Assembly: GCF_028680575.1 (NCBI RefSeq)
Contig: NZ_JAPCKI010000001.1
Coordinates: forward strand, 677,997-741,996
Direction: 5' to 3'
Source of the DNA: Acidovorax benzenivorans
GTDB taxonomy: Bacteria; Pseudomonadota; Gammaproteobacteria; Burkholderiales; Burkholderiaceae_C
Length of the DNA: 64,000 nt
Position 1 is the stretch's first letter, and the number at the start of each line of letters is the position of its first letter. The translations under genes were made by a program, and so were the position numbers. Below, piece after piece: positions 20,849-28,052 of this stretch. The notes under the pieces are model-generated. The model was given only the letters and a program-made list of their open reading frames with translations. It was not told where the DNA came from and searched no databases.

Positions 20849-22528
20849 ATGACCGACCGCCCGTGGCTGGCCGCCTATCCACAAGGTGTGCCCGCAGACA
20901 TCGACACCACGCAGTACAGCTCCCTTGTGGCGCTGATGGATGAGGCGTTCAAGAAGTACGCCAACCGCGTGGCCTACAGCTTCATGGGCAAGGACGTCAC
21001 CTATGCCCAGACCGATTCGCTCTCCAGCGCGTTTGCTGCCTATCTGCAGAGCCTGGGCTTGGTCAAGGGCGACCGCGTGGCCATCATGATGCCCAACGTG
21101 CCGCAGTACCCTGTGACCGTGGCGGCCGTGCTGCGCGCCGGGTTTGTGGTGGTCAATGTGAACCCGCTCTACACCCCGCGCGAGCTGGAGCACCAGCTCA
21201 AGGATTCGGGTGCCAAGGCCATCGTCATCATTGAGAACTTCGCTACCACGCTGGAGCAGTGCATTGCGCACACGCCCGTCAAGCATGTGGTGTTGTGCGC
21301 CATGGGCGACCAGCTGGGCCTGCTCAAGGGTGCGCTGGTCAACTATGTGGTGCGCAACGTCAAGAAGATGGTGCCCGCCTACAGCCTGCCCGGTGCGGTG
21401 CGTTTCAATGACGCCGTGGCCCAGGGCACACGGGGTACGCTCAAGAAGCCCGATATCAAGCCCGACGACATCGCGCTGCTGCAATACACCGGTGGCACCA
21501 CGGGGGTGAGCAAGGGCGCCGTGCTGCTGCACCGCAACGTGATCGCCAACGTGCTGCAGTCCGAGGCCTGGAACGAGCCCGTGATGAAGAAGGTGCCAGC
21601 GGGCGAGCAGCCCACCAGCATCTGCGCGCTGCCGCTGTACCACATCTTCGCGTTCACCGTGAACATGATGTTGAGCATGCGCACGGGCGGCAAGACCATC
21701 CTGATCCCCAACCCGCGTGACCTGCCTGCAGTGCTCAAGGAACTGTCCAAGCACACCTTCCACAGCTTCCCGGCCGTCAACACGCTGTTCAACGGCCTAG
21801 CCAACCACCCGGACTTCAACACCGTCAACTGGAAGAACCTCAAGGTCTCGGTGGGCGGCGGCATGGCGGTGCAGGGTGCTGTGGCCAAGCTCTGGCTCGA
21901 AAAGACGGGCTGCCCTATCTGCGAAGGTTATGGCCTGTCGGAGACCAGCCCCTCTGCCAGCTGCAACCCCACCACCAGCACCGAATACACCGGCACCATC
22001 GGCGTGCCATTGCCCAGCACCTCCATGAAGCTGCTGGATGACGACGGCCGTGAGGTCACCACGCTGGGCGAGCCGGGCGAAATCGCCATCAAGGGCCCGC
22101 AGGTGATGGCGGGCTACTGGCAGCGCCCCGATGAAACCGCCAAGGTCATGACCGAAGACGGCTACTTCAAGTCGGGCGACATCGGCGTGATGGATGCGCG
22201 CGGTTACTTCAAGATCGTGGACCGCAAGAAGGACATGGTGCTGGTCAGCGGTTTCAACGTGTACCCCAACGAGGTCGAAGAGGTGGTGGCCAACTGCCCC
22301 GGCGTGCTCGAATGTGCCGTGGTGGGCGTGCCCGACGAAAAGACCGGCGAAGCTGTGAAGCTCGTGATCGTGAAGAAGGACCCTGCGCTCACCGAGGCGC
22401 AGGTCAAGGAGTTCTGCCGCCGCGAACTCACGGGTTACAAGCAGCCCAAGGTGATCGAGTTCCGCACCGAGCTGCCCAAGACGCCCGTGGGCAAAATCTT
22501 GCGCCGCGAGCTGCGCGACAAGAAGTGA
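20849..22528 (+). CDS. fadD: Long-chain fatty acid-CoA ligase
   Basis: A 559-residue ANL-superfamily enzyme that activates fatty acids with ATP and CoA for beta-oxidation or lipid use, at the inner face of the membrane. The AMP-binding P-loop YTGGTTGVSKGA, the GYGLSETSP motif (A5), the SGDIGVMDARGYFKIVDRKKDM region (A7-A8) and the C-terminal catalytic Lys in PKTPVGKILRRELR are all present. Length matches E. coli FadD (561). AGGAGA precedes the ATG. Ends with a strong terminator. Confidence 0.95.
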   Translation: MTDRPWLAAYPQGVPADIDTTQYSSLVALMDEAFKKYANRVAYSFMGKDVTYAQTDSLSSAFAAYLQSLGLVKGDRVAIMMPNVPQYPVTVAAVLRAGFVVVNVNPLYTPRELEHQLKDSGAKAIVIIENFATTLEQCIAHTPVKHVVLCAMGDQLGLLKGALVNYVVRNVKKMVPAYSLPGAVRFNDAVAQGTRGTLKKPDIKPDDIALLQYTGGTTGVSKGAVLLHRNVIANVLQSEAWNEPVMKKVPAGEQPTSICALPLYHIFAFTVNMMLSMRTGGKTILIPNPRDLPAVLKELSKHTFHSFPAVNTLFNGLANHPDFNTVNWKNLKVSVGGGMAVQGAVAKLWLEKTGCPICEGYGLSETSPSASCNPTTSTEYTGTIGVPLPSTSMKLLDDDGREVTTLGEPGEIAIKGPQVMAGYWQRPDETAKVMTEDGYFKSGDIGVMDARGYFKIVDRKKDMVLVSGFNVYPNEVEEVVANCPGVLECAVVGVPDEKTGEAVKLVIVKKDPALTEAQVKEFCRRELTGYKQPKVIEFRTELPKTPVGKILRRELRDKK

Positions 22529-22555
22529 CGCGGCCTCTGGCACGCCACAATCCCC

Positions 22556-22578
22556 AGGCGGCTTCGGCCGCCTTTTTT
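22556..22578 (+). terminator. Rho-independent terminator after fadD
   Basis: AGGCGGC, tetraloop TTCG, GCCGCCT, then six T (22573-22578), 28 bp after the fadD stop. A textbook hairpin with an extra-stable UUCG loop. Confidence 0.93.
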
Positions 22579-22644
22579 GTGACCGCGCGGCGATGCTGAC
22601 GCGGGTGTTTTGTGGCCCGATGACATGACCAAGAGGACCTTTGC

Positions 22645-23397
22645 ATGAGCACTGCCATTCTGAGCGCGCTGCCCGAAGAACAAAGCTCGCTGGTGCAACA
22701 GCTGGCGCACCCGCAGCGGCTGATGCACGCAGGCCGCGCGTTCTGGCGCGGGGAGCTGCATGGCCGCCCGGTGGTGCTGGCGCTGTCGGGCATTGGCAAG
22801 GTGGCGGCTGCCACCACAGCCACGGCGTTGATCGAGCGCTTCAACGTTGCGCGCATCGTCTTCACCGGCGTGGCCGGTGGCGTGGGTGATGGGGTCCACC
22901 GGGGCGATGTGGTGGTGGCCCAAGACTATGTGCAGCACGACATGGATGCCTCGCCGCTGTTCCCTCGGTGGGAGCTGCCGGGATACGCACGCACCCGCTT
23001 GGCGTGCGATCCGGTGCTGACTGCTATGCTTTTGGAAGCTGCCAACCTATGCATTACTAGCGCAAGCAGCCTCTGGGGCTTGAAAAATACCCATGGGGGT
23101 GCCCACCAGGCGCACCAGGGCCTGGTGGCCAGCGGCGATCGTTTTGTGTCCACCGCACAAGAGTCCGAGCGCCTGCGCACCGCCCTGCGCGCGGCCGGGC
23201 ACGATGTGCTGGCCGTGGAGATGGAGGGTGCCGCCGTCGCCCAGGTGTGCCATGACTACAGCCTGCCCTTTGCCGCAGTGCGCACCATCTCCGACCGGGC
23301 CGACGACGCAGCCCACGGCGACTTCGCCCAGTTCGTGCAGACCGTGGCCAGCCGGTACGCCGAGCACATGGTGCTGTCGTTTTTACAAAAACTATGA
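22645..23397 (+). CDS. mtnN: 5'-methylthioadenosine/S-adenosylhomocysteine nucleosidase
   Basis: A 250-residue nucleosidase cleaving MTA and SAH to adenine and a thio-ribose, in methionine salvage and AI-2 precursor formation. Glu12, Glu194 region (AVEMEGAAVAQ) and the catalytic Asp217 (RTISDRADD) are conserved, as is FTGVAGGV. Residues about 126-149 (TAMLLEAANLCITSASSLWGLKNT) are encoded by a dispersed AT-rich repeat, and the TGA stop at 23395-23397 lies at the edge of a second copy, so two repeat copies touch one gene. AGAGGA precedes the ATG. It converges with corA. SpeD in the same window generates MTA downstream, but the genes are far apart. Confidence 0.92.
   Translation: MSTAILSALPEEQSSLVQQLAHPQRLMHAGRAFWRGELHGRPVVLALSGIGKVAAATTATALIERFNVARIVFTGVAGGVGDGVHRGDVVVAQDYVQHDMDASPLFPRWELPGYARTRLACDPVLTAMLLEAANLCITSASSLWGLKNTHGGAHQAHQGLVASGDRFVSTAQESERLRTALRAAGHDVLAVEMEGAAVAQVCHDYSLPFAAVRTISDRADDAAHGDFAQFVQTVASRYAEHMVLSFLQKL
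23021..23090 (+). repeat. AGCGCT-family repeat, copy inside mtnN
   Basis: Shares ATGCATTACTAGCGC followed by GCAGC with the C-type copies at 23395, 35899 and 54729 (which read ...CACTAGCGCTTGCGGC). Translated in frame in mtnN, sense orientation, with atypical codons. The 5' half is diverged, so boundaries are approximate. Confidence 0.6.
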
Positions 23398-23449
23398 AAT
23401 TGATAGCGGCTAAGGCATGTTGCACTAGCGCTTGCGGCAGACTTTCCCT
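23395..23449 (+). repeat. AGCGCT-family repeat overlapping the mtnN stop codon
   Basis: Begins with the mtnN TGA itself (ACTATGAAATTGATAGC), continues GGCTAAGGCATGTTGCAC and ends TAGCGCTTGCGGCAGAC. The copy at 61515-61562, read on the other strand, matches it closely over the first half. About 70 bp further on lies a GC-rich repeat. Confidence 0.8.
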
Positions 23450-23519
23450 CTAAAGAGGACTCCGGCGCATATCCCATTGGCCACAATGCTCTAAAACCGG
23501 CGCGACGCGTCTACCAGCG

Positions 23520-23598
23520 CCACCGCGGAACCGGCTTTGCCGGGCCGCTGGAGGCGTCCCCCCTCGGGGGGGAGGGCGCGCAGTGCCACAGGGGGGCT
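23520..23598 (+). repeat. GC-rich dispersed palindromic repeat at the corA 3' end
   Basis: Contains GGAACCGGCTTTGCCGGGCC (stem CCGGC/GCCGG), then CCCCCCTCGGGGGG, then GGGCGCGCAGTGCC and CAGGGGGGC. The same blocks in the same order occur at 42914-42985. It ends directly at the corA stop codon (TAG on the minus strand, 23597-23599) and fills the gap between convergent genes. Confidence 0.8.
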
Positions 23599-24583
23599 AC
23601 TTCAACCAGCCCCGCTTGCGGAAGTACCACATCGGCCCCAGCGCACTGGCCAGCATCAGGCCCAGTGCATACGGGTAGCCCAGCGACCAGTCCAGCTCGG
23701 GCATGAACTTGAAGTTCATGCCGTACACGCTGGCGATCAGTGTGGGGGGCAGCAAGGCCACGCTGGCCACCGAGAAGATCTTGATGATCTTGTTCTGGTT
23801 GATGTTGATGAAACCGACCGTGGCGTCCATCAAGAAGTTGATCTTGTCGAACAAAAACGCCGTGTGGTTGTCCAGTGACTCGATGTCGCGCAGGATCTGG
23901 CGTGCCTCCTCGAACTGCTCGGAGTTGAGCATCTTGGAGCGCATCATGAAGCTCACGGCGCGGCGCGTGTCCATCACGTTGCGGCGGATGCGGCCGTTCA
24001 AGTCTTCCTGGCGGGCGATGGCGCCCAGCACCTCGCCGGCCAGGGCGTCGGTCACGTCGCCGGCCAGCACCTGTTTGCTGACTTTCTCCAGCTCGTCGTA
24101 GATGTTCTCCAGCGTGTCGGCCGAATACTCGGCGTCGGCATCGAACAGCTTGAGCAGCACTTCCTTGGCATCCTCGATCAGGCCGGGCGCGCGGCGTGCA
24201 CGCATGCGCAGCAGGCGGAACACGGGCACGTCTTCATCGTGGATGGAAAACAGCACGCCCCGGCTTTTCAGGTTGGTGTTGTGCTGGTTCAGGATGAAGG
24301 CCACGCGCACCGAACGTGGGTCTTCGTCGTCATCGATCAAGAAGTCGCTGCGGATGTGCAGCTCGCCGTTGTCTTCTTCGTAGAAGCGGGCGGATTCCTC
24401 AATGTCCTCGTCCATCGCATCCTCGGGGATAGACAGGCCGTAGTGCTGCTTGATCCAGCGTTTTTCTTCGAGGGTGGGGGCTTCCAGGTCCACCCAGATC
24501 GGCTGGAAGCGGGTCAGTTCTTCCAGGGACTCGATTTCTTCCTGGAACAGCCGACCATTGGCGAGCGTAAAGATGTTGAGCAT
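23597..24583 (-). CDS. corA: Magnesium/cobalt transporter CorA
   Basis: A 328-residue CorA-family divalent cation channel, active as a pentamer in the inner membrane. A long acidic cytoplasmic domain precedes two C-terminal helices. The selectivity motif YGMNF lies between them, followed by the short acidic loop and the final basic KRGWLK. The N-terminus (MLNIFTLANGRLFQEEI) matches the shorter betaproteobacterial CorA group. GGGAG precedes the start. The stop codon abuts a GC-rich repeat. Confidence 0.95.
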   Translation of the reverse strand: MLNIFTLANGRLFQEEIESLEELTRFQPIWVDLEAPTLEEKRWIKQHYGLSIPEDAMDEDIEESARFYEEDNGELHIRSDFLIDDDEDPRSVRVAFILNQHNTNLKSRGVLFSIHDEDVPVFRLLRMRARRAPGLIEDAKEVLLKLFDADAEYSADTLENIYDELEKVSKQVLAGDVTDALAGEVLGAIARQEDLNGRIRRNVMDTRRAVSFMMRSKMLNSEQFEEARQILRDIESLDNHTAFLFDKINFLMDATVGFININQNKIIKIFSVASVALLPPTLIASVYGMNFKFMPELDWSLGYPYALGLMLASALGPMWYFRKRGWLK

Positions 24584-24806
24584 GGGCTCACTCCCTTGTT
24601 TTTGGCGTCTGCGGTGTGGGGGGTAGGGGTGCTTTCAACCCCTCAGCAGTCAAATACGCCGGGGAGCTGAAAGCTACCAACTCGGGTAGGTTTCCAAGGA
24701 GCTGTCTCCGTAAAAAATAGGCAAGCGGCGGATTATGGCACCGGGCGATGGCTTCGCCGGTTCGGGGTGTGGCATGGCGTGGGGCCGGGGCCCCGCGAAC
24801 AGACTC

Positions 24807-25661
24807 TCAGCTCCCGGCCTCGGCACTGCGCACCATGGCCAGCGCCCGGCACAGGTCGGCCCAGGCGGCGGCCTTGTTGTCCTGCGAGCGCAGCAAAAAG
24901 GCGGGGTCGTAGGTCACCACGGCCGGGCACCCGGCCAGCACATGCGGGCCCGCGCGCAGGCGGCCCAGGGGTTCGGTGCGGCCCAGCGCCGCACGCGCCG
25001 CCACGTGGCCCAGCACGAGCACCATGGCGGGCTGCAAGCGGGCCACGGTGTCGGCCAGGGTGGCCGGGATGTCAGGGCTGGCTTCGGTGCCCGGCGCAGA
25101 CCGCTCCAGCGCGGCCAGGAACACGCGCGGGTGGCGGTGCAGTTGCATGGCCCGCAGCATGTTGTCGAGCAAGCGGCCTGCATCGTTGCCTGCATTGCCG
25201 CCAAGGGGGTCGGCGGGGGTCATGCTCTCGGCCACGATGAGCCAGCCCTTGCCCAGCCCGGTGGGCGTTTGTGCCGGGTCGGCGGCAGGGTAGAGCGCCT
25301 GCGCCGGGTGAAGCCGCAGGGCGGGCGTGACCGGGCCCGTGGCAGCAGGGGCAGGCGGTGCGGTGCGGCTGGTGGCGTTGACCGGCGGCGCCTGGGGGCG
25401 CTCGGTGGGCGTGGGGGCCGGTGCGTGTGCGTGTGCCTGTGGCTGTGGCTGTGGCTGTGGCTGTGGCTGTGGCTGTGGCTGTGGCTGTGGCTGTGGCTGT
25501 GGCTGGGCGCGCGGCGGCGCCACGGTGGGTGCTGCGACGGCGGCCACGGGGGCACTTGTCGGGGGCTGCTGGGGTGCCTCTATCGCCGGTGGCGGTCCCC
25601 ACACGGTGACGCCCATTTCTTGCAGCATGGCGCGCTGTCGCGCATCGAGGTGGAGGCTCAT
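24807..25661 (-). CDS. Degenerate uracil-DNA glycosylase-superfamily protein with Gln-Pro repeat linker
   Basis: A 284-residue protein. The C-terminal half (about 115-275) aligns by eye with family 4/5 uracil-DNA glycosylases, in the tsaB-rimI neighbourhood typical for that gene in Burkholderiales. Key features are altered: motif 1 reads VAESMTPADPLGG instead of GEAPG, the HPxxLLR motif reads YDPAFLLR (Asp252 for His), and the two N-terminal Cys that bind the 4Fe-4S cluster are absent (only Cys245 and Cys271 remain). Glycosylase activity is therefore doubtful. Residues 53-75 are a Gln-Pro dipeptide run within a Pro/Ala-rich linker of about 90 residues. It is last in the EamA-tsaB-rimI operon (51-bp gap). 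Confidence 0.75.
   Translation of the reverse strand: MSLHLDARQRAMLQEMGVTVWGPPPAIEAPQQPPTSAPVAAVAAPTVAPPRAQPQPQPQPQPQPQPQPQPQPQPQAHAHAPAPTPTERPQAPPVNATSRTAPPAPAATGPVTPALRLHPAQALYPAADPAQTPTGLGKGWLIVAESMTPADPLGGNAGNDAGRLLDNMLRAMQLHRHPRVFLAALERSAPGTEASPDIPATLADTVARLQPAMVLVLGHVAARAALGRTEPLGRLRAGPHVLAGCPAVVTYDPAFLLRSQDNKAAAWADLCRALAMVRSAEAGS
25441..25505. repeat. Tandem GGCTGT hexanucleotide repeat (10.8 units)
   Basis: Ten perfect GGCTGT units at 25441-25500 plus a partial unit. On the coding (minus) strand each unit encodes Gln-Pro, so unit loss or gain would change the linker length of the UDG-like protein without a frameshift. Imperfect units (GCGTGT, GCCTGT) flank it on the left. A likely length-variable locus between strains. 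Confidence 0.95.
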
Positions 25662-25712
25662 ACAGAAAGAAAACAGGCCATCAGTGGGTCAACAGGCACG
25701 GGGTGCGGGTGG

Positions 25713-26213
25713 TCAGAGGGCCAGGCTCATCACCACGGCGTCTTCGCGCTGTCCGTGCTCTGCGGGGTAGTAACGCTTGCGGTCGCCCACGCGGCGGAAC
25801 CCGTGGGTCTGGTAGATCTGCTGGGCGCGCAGGTTGCTCACCCGCACCTCCAGCCACAGCCATTGTGCACCGCGCCCCCGTGACCACAGGGCCAGGGCGT
25901 CCAGCAGCACGCGGGCCCAGCCCTGGCGCTGGTATTCGGGGGTGACGGTGATGTTGAGCAGGTGTACCTCGTCCACCCCCATCATGGCCACAAAGTAGCC
26001 CAGCAGGTGCTCATCGGCCATCAGCAGCTGCGCCTCATAGCCAGACGCCATGGCGTCGGTGAAGTTGCCACGGGTCCAGGGGTGCGAATAGGCGCGCTGC
26101 TCCACGGCCAGCACGGCATCAAGCCGGGCCAGGGTCAGGGCCTCAAAGCGCGCCTCGGGGCGGTTTTGGCTGGCGTCGGACGGCGATGTGGAGGAGGTAG
26201 GCAGTGCACTCAT
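25713..26213 (-). CDS. rimI: Ribosomal protein S18-alanine N-acetyltransferase-like (RimI)
   Basis: A GNAT acetyltransferase of about 166 residues. RimI acetylates the N-terminal Ala of ribosomal protein S18 in E. coli; related GNATs may have wider targets. The acetyl-CoA loop is VTPEYQRQGWARVLL (Q/RxxGxA pattern), and the substrate-side block AYSHPWTRGNF is the RimI signature. The C-terminus VSNLRAQQIYQTHGFRRVGDRKRYY is typical. ATG 26213 is used; a GTG at 26228 would add five residues but has its Shine-Dalgarno only one base away. Lies between tsaB and the UDG-like gene. Confidence 0.9.
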   Translation of the reverse strand: MSALPTSSTSPSDASQNRPEARFEALTLARLDAVLAVEQRAYSHPWTRGNFTDAMASGYEAQLLMADEHLLGYFVAMMGVDEVHLLNITVTPEYQRQGWARVLLDALALWSRGRGAQWLWLEVRVSNLRAQQIYQTHGFRRVGDRKRYYPAEHGQREDAVVMSLAL

Positions 26214-26234
26214 GCTGAATTCGTTCACGCCTTC

Positions 26235-26948
26235 TCAGTGCGTGGCAGCCGCCTGTGCGGCGCGCAATGCGGCGCGTTCGGCGGTGGTTTGCGCCACTTT
26301 ATCGCGGATGTAGCGCGGCAGGGCTTCGTTGGCGGCCACGGCCTGGCCTGCCGCGATCAGGGCGGGTGCCAGCCGCAGCAGGGCCGTGGCCGTAGGCAGG
26401 GCGGTGACATGTGGGGCGGTGGGGGCCAGTCGGTCGCCATAGGGTGCGCGGGCATTGCCTGCCACCGTCCAGCCGGTGGGAGGCTGCACCGATTCGGGCG
26501 CCCCCAGGCCAAAATCTTCGTCTGCGTGCCAGCGGGCTTCGGCGGGTAGCCATTCGCAGTGCGCGTGGTAGACCTCGTCCATGCGTGCATCCAGCACCGC
26601 CACCACCTGGGTGCAGCCGTGTTGCTGGCGCGCCTCCTCGGCCACGGCCAGCAGGGTGTCCACGGGCAATACCGGCACGCCCTGACCGCCCTTGGCACCA
26701 AAGGCCAGCCCCTGGGCCACGGCGCAGGCGGTACGCAGCCCGGTGAACGAGCCGGGGCCGCGCCCGAACACCACCGCATCCAGCGTGTCGAAGCTCAGGC
26801 CCGCCTGCGCCATCAGCCCACGCACGGTGGGGATCAGCGCCGCCGACGCCTGCGCTCCCCCCGGCCCCTGGTGCTGCCAGACCCCATCGCCATGCTGCAC
26901 GGCGATGGAGAGGGTGTCGGTACTGGTGTCGAATGCAAGCAAATTCAT
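26235..26948 (-). CDS. tsaB: tRNA threonylcarbamoyladenosine biosynthesis protein TsaB
   Basis: A 237-residue ASKHA-fold protein that scaffolds TsaD in t6A37 tRNA modification. The N-terminus LLAFDTSTDTLSIAVQ and the motif VFGRGPGSFTGLR are diagnostic. The partner TsaC/Sua5 gene is elsewhere in the window (34436-35452); TsaD and TsaE are not seen. The open frame extends well upstream but the family start is ATG 26948. Operon with the EamA gene upstream (46-bp gap) and rimI downstream (21-bp gap). Confidence 0.95.
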   Translation of the reverse strand: MNLLAFDTSTDTLSIAVQHGDGVWQHQGPGGAQASAALIPTVRGLMAQAGLSFDTLDAVVFGRGPGSFTGLRTACAVAQGLAFGAKGGQGVPVLPVDTLLAVAEEARQQHGCTQVVAVLDARMDEVYHAHCEWLPAEARWHADEDFGLGAPESVQPPTGWTVAGNARAPYGDRLAPTAPHVTALPTATALLRLAPALIAAGQAVAANEALPRYIRDKVAQTTAERAALRAAQAAATH

Positions 26949-26994
26949 GGGCAGGGTGTGGTGGTCTGTGGCGGCGCGGTCGGTGGATAGGCGC

Positions 26995-27975
26995 TCAGGA
27001 GGTGGCGGTGGCAGGGGCCGCCGGGGCCTGGCTTTTGCGCAGCACGCCCACGAGGATACCGGCGGTGACCAGCAACAGGCCAGCCACCAGGTTCCAGTGC
27101 ATCGGCTCATCCAGAAAAATCACCGCCCCCATGGCCGACAGGCCAGGCACCAGGGCTGTGATCATGGTCGAGCGCACGGGCCCATAGTGCTGGATCATGC
27201 GCGTGAAGCCAATGCCTGAGACCACCACGGAGCCGCCGCCCTGGAACCACATCTGGAACGCGATCTCGCTCCACGGCGCTTGCGCCAGGTGGCTGGTGAC
27301 CGCACCCAGCGAGACCAGCAGCGCATAGCTGGGCAGGTACACCGCGCAGGCAAATGCCGTGATGGCGATGGTGGCCTGTACCGCATCCACCGCATGGCGC
27401 CGCGCCAGCACGCTGTAGGTGGCCCAGGACGACGCAGCCAGCATGAACAGCAGGTCGCCCTTCCAGACGTCCCCGCCCGAAAACGCCGCCAGCAGGCTGC
27501 GCCCACCCACCAGCAGGTCGCCCGCCACGATCAGCGCCAGGCCTGCAGCGCGCAGCGGCGTGATGTGGTCGCGCAGCAGCCAGGCGGCCAGCAAAGCCGT
27601 CCACAGCGGCAGGCTGCCCGGCATGAGCACCGCCGCATGGGTGGCCGGTGCGTGGAAGAACCCTGCATAGGCCAGCAGCGCATACAACAGCCCGCCAAAG
27701 CTGCCCAGCAGCGCCGTGGTGCGCAGGGGCAAGGGCGAAATACCCGCCAGGCTGGAAGGCGGTGCCGAGGCCCCCAGTGCCGCCTGGCGCCGCCGCACCA
27801 TCCACCAGCCCCAGGGCAGCAGCACCAGGCTGGCACCCATGATGCGCAGCAGCGCAATGTCGAACGGGGTAAGCGTGCGTTGGGCCGAAGCGCGGGCAAT
27901 GATGATGAAGCCCGTCCAGATGGTGACGGTGACCACGGCCGCCAGCAGGCCGATGGTGCGAGGAGAAAAACGCAT
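26995..27975 (-). CDS. EamA/DMT-family transporter
   Basis: A 326-residue drug/metabolite-superfamily exporter with ten predicted membrane helices in two EamA halves (about 5-140 and 160-300). The first half ends with GSFGGLLYALLAYAGFFHAPATHAAVLMPGSLPLWTALLAAWLLRD (quoted in parts: GSFGGLLYALLAYAG; LMPGSLPLWTALLAAW), the second with ALVPGLSAMGAVIFLDEP, both standard EamA blocks. Substrate unknown. ATG 27975 (MRFSPRT) follows an AT-rich leader and is the natural N-terminus. It is the first gene of the minus-strand operon with tsaB and rimI and is divergent from dacB. Confidence 0.9.
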   Translation of the reverse strand: MRFSPRTIGLLAAVVTVTIWTGFIIIARASAQRTLTPFDIALLRIMGASLVLLPWGWWMVRRRQAALGASAPPSSLAGISPLPLRTTALLGSFGGLLYALLAYAGFFHAPATHAAVLMPGSLPLWTALLAAWLLRDHITPLRAAGLALIVAGDLLVGGRSLLAAFSGGDVWKGDLLFMLAASSWATYSVLARRHAVDAVQATIAITAFACAVYLPSYALLVSLGAVTSHLAQAPWSEIAFQMWFQGGGSVVVSGIGFTRMIQHYGPVRSTMITALVPGLSAMGAVIFLDEPMHWNLVAGLLLVTAGILVGVLRKSQAPAAPATATS

Positions 27976-28052
27976 CGCGCGATTATCGGCGCCCGCTGCG
28001 TACCGTGCTGGCAGGGGCCGTGGGGCCTGCGGGTGGGCGATAGACTCCCGCC

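Noticed and set aside
25441..25505. Tandem repeats considered as a CRISPR array
   Set aside because: Six-base units without spacers, inside a coding frame; a microsatellite.
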